Source of the DNA: Alitta virens
Lineage: Eukaryota > Annelida > Polychaeta > Phyllodocida > Nereididae
Direction of reading: 5' to 3'
DNA: 64,000 nt
Assembly: GCA_932294295.1 (NCBI GenBank)
Contig: OW028585.1
Span: forward strand, 15,998,360 to 16,062,359
Notes under the pieces: model-generated
Databases searched by the model: none
What the model saw: the letters and a program-made list of their open reading frames with translations, nothing else
Told to the model about the DNA's origin: nothing
Shown: positions 1 through 14,600 of the stretch, piece by piece
Position numbering within the stretch: position 1 is the first letter of the stretch
Layout of the letters: every line of letters begins with the position of its first letter
Made by a program: the position numbers and the translations under genes

Positions 1-1038
1 GAAGCACGAGACATCAACAAGAACGTCAACAACTATATCTTCATCGAATGACTTTGTTATGTCTGCCTAGCAAAATAGATATGTAAGACCTTATCGTTAA
101 GGGAAAGCAATATAAATGCAGTTTTTCTTATTTATCAATATTTAATTATGGTAAATTTAAATTCAAGCAAGATATGTCCAGTAATATCATTTTTGCAGGG
201 TACGTTCTGCTACCAATTGTACTATACCTATCTTTCTATCTTTGATAGAGACGTTTTGGAATATTCTTGTCACTATTGATTGATTAAATGGTTGATTGAT
301 TGAATGATCTACTGACTTGATTGCGAACACCAGCAGCATGAAATCACGGACTTGTATACAGCTGTATAAGATTTCAAGGTCTAGGTGTGTAGTACGGTGG
401 AAAATTTCACAGCTTTTTAGTGCACAAACTTTATTATAAGCATGTCAATCGTTTTATCTGTAAGTATGAATAAATACAATATAATTGTTGATTTGTCAGT
501 TACTGCATGATGCAAATGACAATATTTCTGTATATAATCAGTTGATATAACAAAAAATCAACAATAATTATTTATAATATTTATGCCAGATCTGTGTTTT
601 GTCACGATGTTAATCTATCAACAAGCTGTCATCAATAAATAAAAAATTTTTCCATATATTAATGTCGGAGGTGTCACCCCTTATTACATATGCATGTCAT
701 GTTGTTTCTCAATGATCTCTGTACAATTATATGCATATATATATGTAATCTGACAAAAAATATACGAGTTCTGAAAAAAAGATTCTGAGTTCATTAGCCT
801 TTGAAAATGTCAAACCACCTCTTATGCCTATTGATAAATTTATAACTCGCGCGCAAATGCCAGAACATTCCGAACAAATGTCAGAACACACAAATTCTTG
901 TGCTGCTAAAACGAAAGTGCTGCTTATATATATTAAGAGATTCAAATAAAACGTCAGAGTTAACCAGAAGTAATTAGGTGTCACACATTTATAAATAATA
1001 AACAGCAAAAAAATAGAGATATAAAAATCCATACAATA
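1..1038. other. AT-rich non-coding sequence
   Basis: No gene, RNA or recognisable transposon seen. Only short chance frames. Region downstream of AOX. Confidence 0.5.
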
Positions 1039-1740
1039 CAAATAATATATAATATGTACAGTAAATTAATAAACTGTGAGATACATATTTGTAATCATCA
1101 TATATATGCGCGTAAATAAAGTAAAAAATATCAGTGGTAAAATGGTAAATAAAAAATAATAACGCCATTTACTAGTTATGCAACAAAAATCTGAGTTCTG
1201 AAAATTATGTGTACAATGATATTGTGAAATGTTCGGCAATACACAATAAACAATATATAGACAGTCAAGTTGCAAGCACATGTTATGCAACAAAAATCTG
1301 AGTTCTGAAAATTATGTGTACAATGATATTGTGAAATGTTCGGCAATACACAATAAACAATATATAGACAGTCAAGTTGCAAGCATATATGCAATTCAAT
1401 TCAATCCAATACATTTCTATATGTCAACAGTCAATACAAATAATATATAATATGTACAGTAAATTAATAAACTGAGATACATATTTGTAATCATCATATA
1501 TATGCGCGTAAATAAAGTAAAAAATATCAGTGGTAAAATGGTAAATAAAAAAAATTAACGCCATTTACTAGTTACGTGTTATGCAACAAAAATCTGAGTT
1601 CTGAAAATTATGTGTACAATGATATTGTGAAATGTTCGGCAATAAACAATATATAGACAGTCAAGTTGCAAGCATATATGCAATTCAATTCAATCCAATA
1701 CATTTCTCTATGTCAACAGTCAATACTTTTCAGTTCAAAA
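1039..1740. repeat. Nested tandem duplication
   Basis: A block at about 1039-1275 recurs at about 1436-1675, and part of it (ATGCAACAAAAATCTGAGTT... to GTCAAGTTGCAAGCA) has an extra copy at 1283-1385. The CAATTCAATTCAATCCAATA tail also recurs (near 1391 and 1681). Copies differ little, so the duplication is recent. Confidence 0.75.
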
Positions 1741-2291
1741 CATTTCTTGATGTAACAGTAAATGTGAGTACAAATACTACAGCGCATCAACTCCATTCTC
1801 GTACAGTTTCATGTTATTTAAAGAGACTATTGGCTAATTAAGTTGTTCATCAAAATACAATGGTGAACATAGACACTACAAGCACCAGTTTAATTAACGG
1901 AGTATTTTTTCAAATACATTACAACAAAATTTGTCACCAAAACTTTTGTTATTGTATTAAAACAAAGTAAAATACCAGTATGTAGAATATTATTAAATAC
2001 TGCATATTTCTATTATGTATTCTCATAATTCCAATGGAGTGCAATAAACAATATATAAATTTTGTAGGTGATGGAGGATTCATGCAATATTTCATTGGAT
2101 TAGCAGTTTCCGCTTCAATGAAATTCGGATTCATGTTACCGTGGTTACTTGTCTAAAATGTGTAGAATGTGTAGAAATATATCCATTACAGTGGAAAATA
2201 ATCCTTTACAAAATGACATATCATATACGTCATTGGTCCATCAAGCGTTGTATGCATTACACAGTCTTTTGATTAGAATACATTTGAAAAA

Positions 2292-2601
2292 GTGCAGTAT
2301 ATATAGCGGACCCAGATTTATGACAATATACAGCAGACTTTGTTGCCGGCCATATGACGTCAAATGCTTGCACTCAATGTATGACGTCTCAACTAATGAC
2401 GGCGGTTTTCATGTTCACAATAAGAGTAAAGTTTATTTTATATTTTTCTCAGGGGCGGTAGCCAAAAATCCCCACTATACTTTACACAGAATGTTATTCT
2501 AATTGTGCTAGAACTTCAAACTTGTAAAAAAAATATACATATATATTTCATCATTCATTGACACCAAATATGGGCATAATTTTGGATCCGCTATATTGCA
2601 C
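2292..2601. mobile_element. Inverted-repeat MITE, copy 1
   Basis: Ends are inverted copies (GTGCAGTATAT..GCGGACCC and GGATCCGCTATATTGCAC). Its interior matches, in reverse orientation, the element at 49838-50087 (shared GTTCTAGCACAATTA and flanks). It lies just downstream of the AOX stop codon, in the likely 3' UTR. Confidence 0.6.
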
Positions 2602-2658
2602 TAAACCCAACACATTATTTAAGACACAACAAAGTGAAAGATCTGCATTATATCCGAA

Positions 2659-5600
2659 TCACTCTCCTGGCCGATATGGATTATAATCATCAGATTTCAT
2701 CGACGCCAAAGTGTGATTAACGACTCGATGATGAGCCTCGTCCGCGCGAATAGCTAGCACCACATCTCTCATTGTTGCAATTTTCTGAAATAAAAAATAT
2801 TCTGTGGATATTTAGAAGCCATCAGATTAGTTATGTATAAATATCTGTGCAGACGCGCAAATTCACTGTCATGAATTATATTTAAATTGTGACATTTGAC
2901 TTTTTGGCTGACAGTGCAGGGTGAACATCTCAGCATAGTTGAAACTCTTAGCACCACACTAGTTTATTGTCTTGCAAAAATGTTGTCTGTACAATTGTAA
3001 ATATGAGTTTAAATATTTTAATAACTTGACCCAGTAAAAACTATAACCAGGCATTAGCTACAAGTCCCCTGTCCACAGGACAGGGTTACAAGGTCCTGGA
3101 TGAAAAAATATTGACTTTTTGGCTTGAGTGGGAACTAGCCTTTTAGTAAACGTTTGTCACACAACATACACCTGCTGTAGGGTTAGACATACCTTTTTTC
3201 TATTGTTTCGCGCTCAGGTGTGGTTGATTTCTTACAATATTATTCGATTTCGGTGCCATTTTCGAATTCATATTTCAGATGAAATAGCTTGAAGCATGGC
3301 CGCCTAGTTCCGAAAAACTCACAAGAGGGCTCTGGCGACGTTTCAACGCCCCTAGTGGCACACCTAATAGTGCTGACCAGTCCTCATTTCTGTGACTGCT
3401 GGGGGCGTTGCAATGGCGAAAGTTTAGTAAATTATTAACAGAATTGTTGGTGCTTGTTGATGTACTTCTTGGGCATTCTACTGTCAGATACCGAGTGGAC
3501 GAAAAGCAGTCTGTATAAAGAGCTATCAGCACCGAATCGCACTGATGCGCCCTCTTGTGTATATTTACCACAAAAAGCATGAACTAGCAAACCTGAATTT
3601 GAAAACGCTCTTGAAAAGAATATTTCCACTGGCGTTTTCAGTGAAATATGAATACAAGTTGATAGTTAACAGAGTCGTACTCCTGTGCATCACGACGAAA
3701 TAAGGTATGCTGACATGTTTATGGAGAAATATGTGTCGTAAATGTCAACATCAAAGAATTCCCATACAACGCGTTCCGACCCTACATCGCATCTAATGCA
3801 ATGTAGGTTGGTTCTGGCTAACCAGGCATTAAGATTTAACACAAATGTGCGAAATTTAAGTTCGGCGGAAAATTGCTGTAATGTCATTCAATGTAAATGT
3901 TTGAATGGTCCTGGTCTGAAGCAAGGCTGCGACCAGAGGCAAATTTGATGAGCAGGGCCGGTCCTGGCACTCGCAGGGCCCAAAGTGGGGCCTAATATGC
4001 CTCCCAAATACCTAAATATCCCTCATTTTTTTGAAAGTGTAGAGCTTTTTTTTTTTGCTGTTTGGTTTTGAGCGTGGCCTTGCTTAAACTGCCCTATAAC
4101 TGGCCCTGATGATGAGATTATTAGTTTTACTCAGGATTCCTCAAAAGCGAAAGTTGATGATATGTTAATGATGGTGTTGAATGAAGTTCGGATGTTGGGA
4201 GTGCACACTGCATAGGGCCTGCAAGTTACGGATTCGTACATGCCTAAAATTGCGTGAATCGCTCTATCAGCAGCGACTTCGGCACCAAGCACTAGTGTAG
4301 TTCAGTGGCGTGGCATATGAATGTCTTAATAATGGGCTTATTACGAACATTTAGGGAATAATACTCACCGAAAGAGTTGGAATGTTCATGCCTAAGTACG
4401 TTTAAAGTTTTGTCAGAGCAAAATAAGCCAGAAATTCCTTCAAATCACGAAGGATATCAGTGAGGAGAGAGACGTCGGTTTGTTTACATTTTTCCACTGA
4501 TCATTAACTAAACATCTAGGGTGCATTTTGGTCTAGATTTGTGATTTTGGGGAACAGTTTAGGACTTCCTTGTGCCAGTTGAAATTATTGGTTGTTATGC
4601 ATTATTTAACGAGATATCCACCTTTGTTCTGACAAGCCTTATTCATTACGATGGCGCTCAGTCAGGCTTTGGTGCCAGGCGTAGCCATTTTCTGCTCACC
4701 AACGCTGAAGAGTCGGCTTCCGCTTGCAGGCCCTATTAATCTTCTACCCATGGTTGGGGTTTTATACTTGCCTCAGCCAAGATGCGTCATGGGATCTACA
4801 TCCAGCTGAGATGCAGGGCATCATGTAGATCATCATACATAAAATAAGTGAATAAAGAATCTCGACAAAACACTACTAACCTCAAGTTGCCAGTAATTGA
4901 TGGCGACATCTGGTGCGGCCACCGTGTTCCAATGTGACATCACTTCCCCAGGCTCCATATCCTGAAATATCACATATATATGAAAGATGAAACTTTATGA
5001 AAGTGTTCCAGCTAGGATTAGAATTGGGCATGGCGCACAAGAATATAAGGTCATCTAAATAGACTCATATAGGGCACCTATATATAAGAAGAAGCTATAT
5101 AAGAAGAAGCTTTTCACTTAATTTTGTGCATGGTGCTGACCAAATGGGGCATGACACAAGGCGCTCCATGCTCAAATGGCCTAGCTGGAGCGCTGTGAAA
5201 TTTGGTGGAGCTATATCTATATAAGATCGCAAATCTTCCCCACTGATATTAGAAACAACAAAATCTCGCGGCACATAACCATACGATAACTCACAAGAGT
5301 TAGTTTAATTGAGAGAGCAGTCTCAATTTATATATTATTATATTCATTAAACTGAGAAGAGAAACTGGACAGAGAAGAGAAAATTGTTCTGGATAAATAG
5401 AATTGTTAATAATTGGAATAGCCACCATAGAGATACTGTGTAGAGCCAATGAGTTCGTAACATTAAGCGAAAGCTTCAAAATGCCAATTTCACATGTAGG
5501 GGGGAGTATATATTTGTGTATAACATCTACCCCCCAATGGTTGATTTTATGTATATATTAAAACAATAGAACTATCAAACTAAAAAATTGTTTGGTTTTT

Positions 5601-8600
5601 TAATTTGATTGATAAAGCCTGCCAATCACATGTAGAATTTAGTGTAGACCATGTATTTTGAGTCTGGAAAACACTCGATCTGTGACTACAGACCGGGCTG
5701 ACAAACCTCACACATTTTAGGTGAGAATTTAGAATTAGAATCACACATTTGGTGTTTGTCACACTCTTTGAGGATTTAAGTATCTTAAACACATTTTAAG
5801 TATCTTAAACACATTATAAGTGTCTCATGCATAGGAGAACTAGTATAAATCCTTACTATGTCAGTGTAAATTTGGCCAAATCTCATGCATAATTCACCCC
5901 TCCATTATTTGGCAACTCTGTACAGACCACGTCAAAAAAGGCCAATTGATATGCCTAACGGCAAAATACCTTTAGAAGTTTGGAGTAAGTAACGACAGCC
6001 TCTTCCTCCAAATATCCAACAAACCGATGACAGAATTTGGGACTGAATAGATACGCCAAGCTGAAGCCGGTCACAAATGCCCCTGAAATGAGGTAAATTC
6101 ATAAACATCAGTCTTCCAGTTGCCACACTAATTGGTATAATGAAATGTCATTCTATAATGAGTTTTTTTATTTTTAGGAAAAACTCCTTATTTTCGATAT
6201 TCTACAAATCTGACTTCTCTAATGTTTACTGGCATTAGGTTAAACCACATATTTCACGTCAATTTTAATTTCAATTTAATAGGGTTTGATGTTGTATTTA
6301 TGTTATAAATGTTCATAGTAACTAGCAGACACAGTTCAATTGAATTTTATAAGGCAAATACATCTATAAAGTGACAGCCGACCATTTTATGTAAGTATAG
6401 GGCGTGTAAGTTACGACCAATGTATCGTCAATTTGTAGTGCAATCCACGCAGTTGCCGTACTTTTGGGATCCAACGCCGCCTCTTTTTAATTAGGCGAGC
6501 AAGTGGACGTGACAAAATATTAACAATCGGATATTTTTCAATGGAACAACACATCATCAGAAAAATCAGGAATAGCGTTTTCGTGACATATCTGTCATCC
6601 ACCGGTCAATGTTTGTCAAAATAGCACGTAAATAAACAAGATTATTAGCGGTCAATTACTCGCCTCACTTCACGGGTCCATTGCTCGAATTCCAAGCGGC
6701 TTAAAGCTCTAATTTTTGGCGTAGGCTTTGCTTTAAAAGTTGCTTTGGCTTCGGCAACCAAAATAATGAGTTGTCAAGCTGTGATTATGCAGTTATCCAT
6801 CCTTTTTTAGCCCCCTCCATGCAATTTCAATGACGCTGTTTTGGACGTGGTTCCCAGAAGTAGTTTTTTCCTGCTCTCCAACGCGCGAGAGCAAAATCAA
6901 CTTACACACCCTATACATTTTTTGTAGATGTCTATTGTATTTAAGCATTGTTTGAACTGGTAATAATAAACATGAATAAAAATAAACATAAAATAATCTT
7001 TATTATATCTTATTCTCAAATACGGCACCTTGTGTAACCATCACTCCGCATCTGAATAAATAAGTCGGCTGTTGGAGCTGTAAAGCAGTCATGAGGTGCA
7101 TTCGTTCGTTTTCTGCTTCCTCTGAAAAATAAAAAGACGAAAATGTTCGATCAAAACAATCACATTTATGTAAAAATCATTGCAGTAATATATAGTAGCG
7201 AATATGCCAAAAACATATTTTTTTCACATTTAATTATGGTTTCCCTGATTACAGCCTCGTGTAATGAGTTACTTGGTTGTGTCTAACACATGTTGAACCA
7301 AAGTCGAAGCAACATTTAACAGTTTAAATTGTTTATTATTCCATTTATAAACTTTTACAAATTAAAGTTGAGTTGTTGTCACATAACTCAAACAAATTCA
7401 TACTAAAATGTCTGGAATTACCAATGCGTTTTGTCATACGCGAGTCTAAATGATCTGCTGTTTTTGGTTGCAGATATGTTTTTTTAATTCATAATTGACC
7501 CATCAATATATATATGTCTCAATTTCCAAAACTAATTCTTAATTTATCTTTTACACTGGATTTATATGAAATTACGTTTCTGTAGGTCAGAACACTTTCT
7601 TGTGTTGCAAGTTGGGATATTTTTTTTCTCCAAATTTTCTCTACACTACCTGCTCGGTCAATAATATCTGTATACCATCTCATCATTACATTTGCCTCTG
7701 ACAGGGATCATTTAAATTTAACCGTACCGAGTAAAGTATGGATCCATCCGTGGTCCCTTTTCATGCGCCGTAACGAATGCAAATGTCGAACCATCGCTGC
7801 GACCATGCCAGGCACACCGGCCACGGTCTCTAGGAAACAAATCCTCCTGGAATTGAAGAATTAAATTCATCATTCACACGAGTAAGGAAGCTTAATATTC
7901 GACATGCAATTGATACTTTAAAGTAAATAAGGCCATCTAGGCCTCATCATCAACTTCTTTGTGTACTTTCCCGAAGTAATTGGTCATTTTCAAGCATAAA
8001 AATATTAGGGTTGTCATCGATATAAATTTTTGATTCAATATCGATATCAGTATTCCACTTTCGAAATTGCATTATTGCAAAATTGTATTATCAGCATTTG
8101 CAGTTAGAAATGGAACCACTAGTCACAGGAGTATATCTCCCAAATCATTGTGAAACCATTTACCTTTAATGTGATAACTACAAAGCCGATTTGTCAGGCA
8201 TTTTGATTTGCAATTTGGGGTGGGGGCTGTGTAGTCAAGTGCTCATCATGGCACAAATCAATTATAAAGATAAACAAAGAATCGAAACATGAGTTTTTCT
8301 ATATCAATATTTTCTCGATTCATCGACATACAGCATATCGATAACAACCCAAAAAATATAGTGTTAAATGTAATTTTACTTCAATTATGTTATTTCTCAG
8401 ATACAGAGAATTGGACAAGCGTTTACATTGAGCTGGCCACTCTCATTAAAAGAAGCACATCACAATGAAAAACTATGTACACTCCTCGTGAAATAAAATC
8501 TTGTTTAAAATTTCAAACATGAGCTAAGTGTCTATTTATTTTTATGCAATATTTTATTTAAATTTAATCATATTCAAAACTTTACATTTTTAGATAATTA

Positions 8601-11600
8601 GACAGCAAGTTACTCAAAACCTTAGAATAATGCGAAATGTGATTTTATTAAAATTTTCATGAATTAAATTTGCAAGGAACGCTGAGCTAAAAACAAGAAA
8701 AGAATTAACACAACTTACATGATCCATTTAGACTCATTCCTCCCCCTTTTAAATCCCGACATAACATCGAACGACCAGCGAAGAAGTTTGACCGAAGCAA
8801 ACGCTAATCTGTCCACAATTCCTTTCGGGTTTTTGTGAGTAATTTCTACATTGTGCAGCTCTTCCTCCGTCCTGCAAAAATATAAAATTATACATTTGAA
8901 TAGAATTTCATGCATGTTTTTCTTCACAACAAACTTATGTTCTACGTTATGCATCTCTAAACAACGAGCTATTTCCCTTTTGATTAAATTCATATCATAT
9001 TTTGCTGAATTAAATCCTAAAACTGGAATCAGGGTGCAATAACGTTCAAATGTTTCAATCATGTTTTGAATTTTTTTGCGCATTATAGCATTGAAAGTTT
9101 CTTTCTCATCAACTTCAGTATTCCAAGTACTCAATTGTAATTCTAATTCTTCCGTGACATAACTAAGTTTCTCTTGTATGAGTGTTTGTGCAGTTGTTTG
9201 AATTCTTATCATGTATGCGAGCATTGATTTAACGAGCTTCTCTCTATCTTGTTCAACTATACAATAGGCTTCTTTAAAGTCTGGAACATTACTACATATA
9301 CTAACACTAATCGGTATGTGCTCTGCTGATATTATGGTGTTTTCTACTGAATCATTTTCTATCTTTTTCAGATAAGCCTCGAAGTCATAAACTATGAAAT
9401 ATTCGTAAAATCTTTCATCATTGGGTACATCTATTCCGAATTCTTCTAATTCTTGGAAAATGTTTCGTTTCATATCGTAAAAACCACCCGGAAATTGATA
9501 TTTCGTTGCTAATGTACACGTTTGGTTGTGTCTTTTACAGAGGGAGAAAGTTTTGAAGTGTTTTTCACAGTTTGAGCATTGATATTTACTACAATATCTA
9601 TTAATATCAGTGATATATGATAAGTGATACTGGTAAAGATTCAAATTCATACTGTTGGCATATCTATGAGTTGATTTAAATATGGAGTGCGCAGTTCCAT
9701 CTTCGTGTAAAGAAAATATGTTAACGTTTAACTGAAACAATCTCTCAAAATCTGGAATTAGCTGTAGGTCAACGCCACCTTCCAAATCTTGATCGCAAAC
9801 GCTAGCAAATTCTTTGTAGTATTTTTCTACTTTTTCTTCGAAATCTCTGGTGTTTTTGTACAAATCTCTGTGCTTATGATATGCTAAGCACCTGAATAGA
9901 CAAAGGTTGTCTTCATATTTCTTTTGACTCTTAAAACTATGCGTAAGGGATATAATAGATTTACTGTTTTTTATATAACCTAGTAATTCACCATGACCTA
10001 AAGGGAAGCCTGTTGAAGTAATATAGAATCTAACGTTAGTTATTAGAATTAATTTCCATTTAGTGGAAGGTCTGTCTCTAGATATATAAGCTGTTAGATC
10101 TAATTCATTCAGATGATCCTTGACTTTTTCTAAATCGGGTCTATTAGAAATAGATATCGGAAAATCTAAAAGTGGGTAATTGCTGTACGCTTTAAAATAT
10201 CTATAATCCCCAGTTTCAATATGTTGAAGAATAGAACCGAAAGACAAGTTTAACTTAAAAGTTTGGTTTTGATCATTATATATTTCGCTAGCAAAACCCA
10301 TAAGGTCTTCAATGTTGAAATCTTCAACTAGTGGATAATTATAAAAGCTTTGGGGTTGTCCTAATTCGTGGTTATCATAAATGAATGAGTGATATCTATT
10401 GTAAAATTCTTGTAATTCCTCATCTTCTATAGATAATATGTGTGCTTGACCTCGACCTCGTTGGGAATGAGAATCTCTTATATGAAGGTATAAGGAGTGT
10501 CTATTCTGAAATTCTTCTGAACACCGACTACATTTAATTGTATTATTTGTTTTGTTTTGTGATAATGTTTATGAGTGTTCAACCCTTTTTGAGAGTTAAA
10601 AATCCTCCCACAAACTTCGCATAGCACATCTCGTGACTGAACGGTTGACTGAACAGGTGACTGAACAGGTGACTGAATAGTTGACTGAATGGTTGACTGA
10701 ACACATGGCTGAACAATTGCGGTTTGATTTGTTTGTATGCTATTACAACTTCGTTTGCATGGTTGCACAGTGTTGTCAGTGTTGTGTGAATCAGTAAGTG
10801 TCCTTTTTCGAGTTTTTTTACAAATATGTTTTCCAAAACTTTTTTCTGATTTGAATATGGAGTGACATGAGTGACATTTAATTTCACACGAGTGAGAATC
10901 ATGAGCTAGGCTGTTGGTGAAAATTTTCTTACATTTTTGACAGTCAAACACTCCCTGTCATAAGTTTACTATTATAAAGATTTCTAGTGTTCATGTATAA
11001 TCCACTAGAGGGCTACGCGTCACGACGTCAGTCGTCAGCTCCACCTTGTGAATTTTAGGTGAATAAAGTTCCTGTCTTATTCTTACAAGATGTCTTCTCG
11101 TATTGCTTGATTTTATTTAACGAAATATGTCATGGTGGCAGCGGTAAACCAACATGAATTGTTGATGGAAGGATGCCTAAGATGCTACTGAAGGCTCCGC
11201 CCGCAAGGATGCAAGCTGACATGTCCGGATTTCACTGATTACAATGGATTTTGTGGCATGGATTTCAGGCCTCATGGAAGCATGAACAGACATTTTACCA
11301 CGTGGATTGCCAGAATTTGCAGAGGCACAGTGGATGATTAATGTATTGTCATGGATTAGGCTTGTATTGCCTGGATTATCGGTACATACACACATGAAGA
11401 GTGAAGTATTTTTTGCTACTTTGTTTGTCTGCATTATGGCTGCTGCAATAACACATTCTGTGGAATTGCCCAAGCTGAGTTGGGACACAAATGACCAAAA
11501 AGCTGCATTTCTGAAATGGAAAACATTGCTTGAGAGTTATTTTGTGATCAGCAATGTGGAGGATAAGAATAAGTGGCACTGTATTATGTCGTCTTCTGGT

Positions 11601-14600
11601 ACCAAGGGCCTTGAGTTATGGTTGGCATGGTGTCTGACTGATGAGCAGAAAGCTGACCCTAAAGTTGTGTTTAAGAACTTTGAGGATCACCTTGTGGGAG
11701 TACCAAACAAGTGGGTCGCTAGGCTAGACCTGTCTGCTTTGAAACAGAAGGAAGATGAGACAGTGGATGACTTCATCTGTCGATTACGTACCAAGACAGA
11801 CCCCTGTACTTTCCATAAAGACGAAAAAGAGGACCAGATCACGTTTCAGTTGATCAAGGGAATTCGATGGCCAGAAGCCCGAAGGAAACTGATTGCCAAG
11901 GGAAACACTCTGAAGCTTACGGAAGCTATCGAAGTCGCCCAATCGTTTCAAGCTACATCCGAGAATACAAATTGCTTCGAGAAACCCAAAGAGGTGAGCG
12001 TAATAACCTCTGATCGCAGTCGCAAGAGGGAATGTCGCTTCTGTGGTACACACCATCCCCCTAAGCAGTGTCTTGCATATGGTCACACGTGTGAAATTTG
12101 TGGTAAGAAGAACCATCTACCGGTCGTATGCTTTAAAGCGAAGAACCAGAGTCGTTCCGTGAGTCAAAGGAGCAAGTCACCGAGAAGATCGAAAAGTCGA
12201 AACAAAAAGACTGAAAAAATGAACAATGACTCTAAAACAAAGAAAGTCGAAATTGTGGACTATCTTGATTGTGGTCATGTGTATATTAATGATGTGTCTA
12301 GTGTCAATGAGAGACAAGCCATTTTTGCTAAACTTGACGTTAACCCTGAAAATGTTAATGCGAATGTAACCTTAAAGGTAAAGGTTGACACAGGTGCTAA
12401 TGGTAACATTCTGCCTAAACGTTGTCTGCACCAAATGTATGGTAGCAATTTGCCTGTATTAGAATCCAGTTGTGCAAAGTTGAGTGCAGTTAATGGTACA
12501 GAGTTAAAGCACCAGGGTTGTTTCTATATGCCAGTGAGGTTTGAAAGTGGTTGGTTGAACCTGAAATGGTTTGTTTGTGAAACTGATGGACCTGCAATTT
12601 TATCTTGTGATGCCTCAGAAAGGCTTGGTATTGTAAGTGTTGTAAACAGTCCAAAGATCAGTGTTGTGAAAATTCATGAGTCTCAATGTATTACTGATGT
12701 TAATGGTCTGAAGCAGGCATATCCTGATTGTTTCGATGGGTTAGGCAAACTGCCAGGTGAATTTCACATAGAGCTGAAGAGTAATGCTCAACCTGCTATT
12801 GCTGCACCTAGAAAGTACCCAGTTCAACTGAGGGAAGAAATTTGTAAAAAACTAGATGAAATGCAAAGTATGGGTGTTGTTGAGAAATGTGATGATTCTG
12901 AACCCAGTGAGTGGCTTAATTCTCTAGCATTCAGTAGGAAGTCTTCAGGTGAACTCAGAGTTTGTTTAGACCCCAAACTGTTGAATGAGTCTATTAAGAG
13001 AACCTATTACAAGACACCAACATTAGAAGAGATTAGTCACAAATTGTGTAATGCTAGAATGTTTACAAAGTTGGATGCTAAAAATGGGTATTGGTGTATT
13101 GCTCTTGATGATGCCAGTAGCAAGCTTTGTACATTCCAGAGTCCCAATGGGAAATACCGGTTTAAGCGTTTGCCTTTCGGGTTGTGTGTATCCCAAGACA
13201 TCTTTCAGAAACACATGGATGACATCATCCATAGTGCAGGACCAGGTGTAATTGGTATCGCAGATGATTTAGTTGTCTTTGGGTCAAATGAGAAAGAACA
13301 TGATGATGCACTGCACCGTGTTATGAAGACTGTTAGGAAGTTTGGTCTAGTGCTAAGGGCAGAAAAGTGTAGTATCAAGAAATCATCCATAAGTTTCTAT
13401 GGACTGGTATGGTCTGCTGAGGGTATGAAGCCCGACCCCAAAAAGTGCGATGAAATCAGAAGCAAACCAGCTCCATCTAATGTGAAGGAACTGCAAAGTT
13501 TCCTGGGATTGATGCAGTATATGTCCAGTTTTGTCCCCCACCTGTCTGATAAGACCAGTGTACTCCGACAGTTATGCAAAAAAGACAATGAGTGGCATTG
13601 GTTGCCTGAACATGATGTTGCTTTCAATGAGCTTAGAAATGCAATTAATGAGGACCTGCAGCTCAGGTACTTCGACCCCAATCTAGAAACTACCATTGAG
13701 GTAGATGCATCACTAAAAGGCCTGGGTGCTGCTTTACTCCAAAAGGGCAAACCCATCGCTTTTGCTTCAAAAGCATTAACAGAAGTAGAGTCCCGATACG
13801 CCAATATAGAGAGGGAGCTTTTAGCAGTAGTGTTTGGGTTAGAGAAATTCCATACCTTTGTGTACGGCAAAAAGGTCAGAATCTTGAGTGATCATAAACC
13901 ACTGGAGAGCATTAAACTCAAGGAGCTAAGTAAAGCCCCACCTAGACTCCAAAGAATGCTACTTCGCATACAACCATACGAAGTGAATCTGCAGTACAAA
14001 CCAGGGAAGGATATGGCATATGCTGACTATCTGTCTAGAATAAAACCTACCCCTGGACCCACCATTCCCCTGGAACACACAATCCACCTTGTTCAGATCT
14101 CAATGGGTCAGTTAGAGAAACTTAGAGTAGCAACTGAACAAGACCCAGAGTTGTTAGCACTTCGTGCAATGATTGTTAAGGGATGGCCTGACAGTGTAAA
14201 AACATTTCCAAAACTTATTAGAAATTACTGGTCAAACCGTGATTATTTCAGTGTTGAAAATGGTATTGTATACATGGGTCAAAGGTTGTTAGTTCCTCTT
14301 AGCATGAGGAAAGAGTATCTGCAGAGGATACACACAGGTCATTTAGGTCAAAACAAGTGTCAATTGCGTGCAAAAGAGTGTCTTTATTGGCCAAGTATGA
14401 TGACGGACATCATTAGAGAAGTCCAAGATTGTCTTGTTTGTATCAGAAACTCTAGCAGCAAATCAAAAGAACCTATGTTGTCTCATGATATTCCAAGCCA
14501 ACCTTGGGAGATTGTACACAGTGATTATTTTGACTTTTGTGGACATAAGTATTTGCTAATTGTTGATCAATACAGCAAGATGCCTTTCGTACGAGCTGTT

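Noticed and set aside
2149..2502. 117-residue open frame
   Set aside because: Lies mostly within the inverted-repeat element at 2292-2601 and has no recognisable domain.
8715..10301. A single 528-residue gene product
   Set aside because: Its first part is a mobile-element polymerase fragment and its last 50 residues are AOX exon 4 with an internal splice acceptor; it is not one protein.
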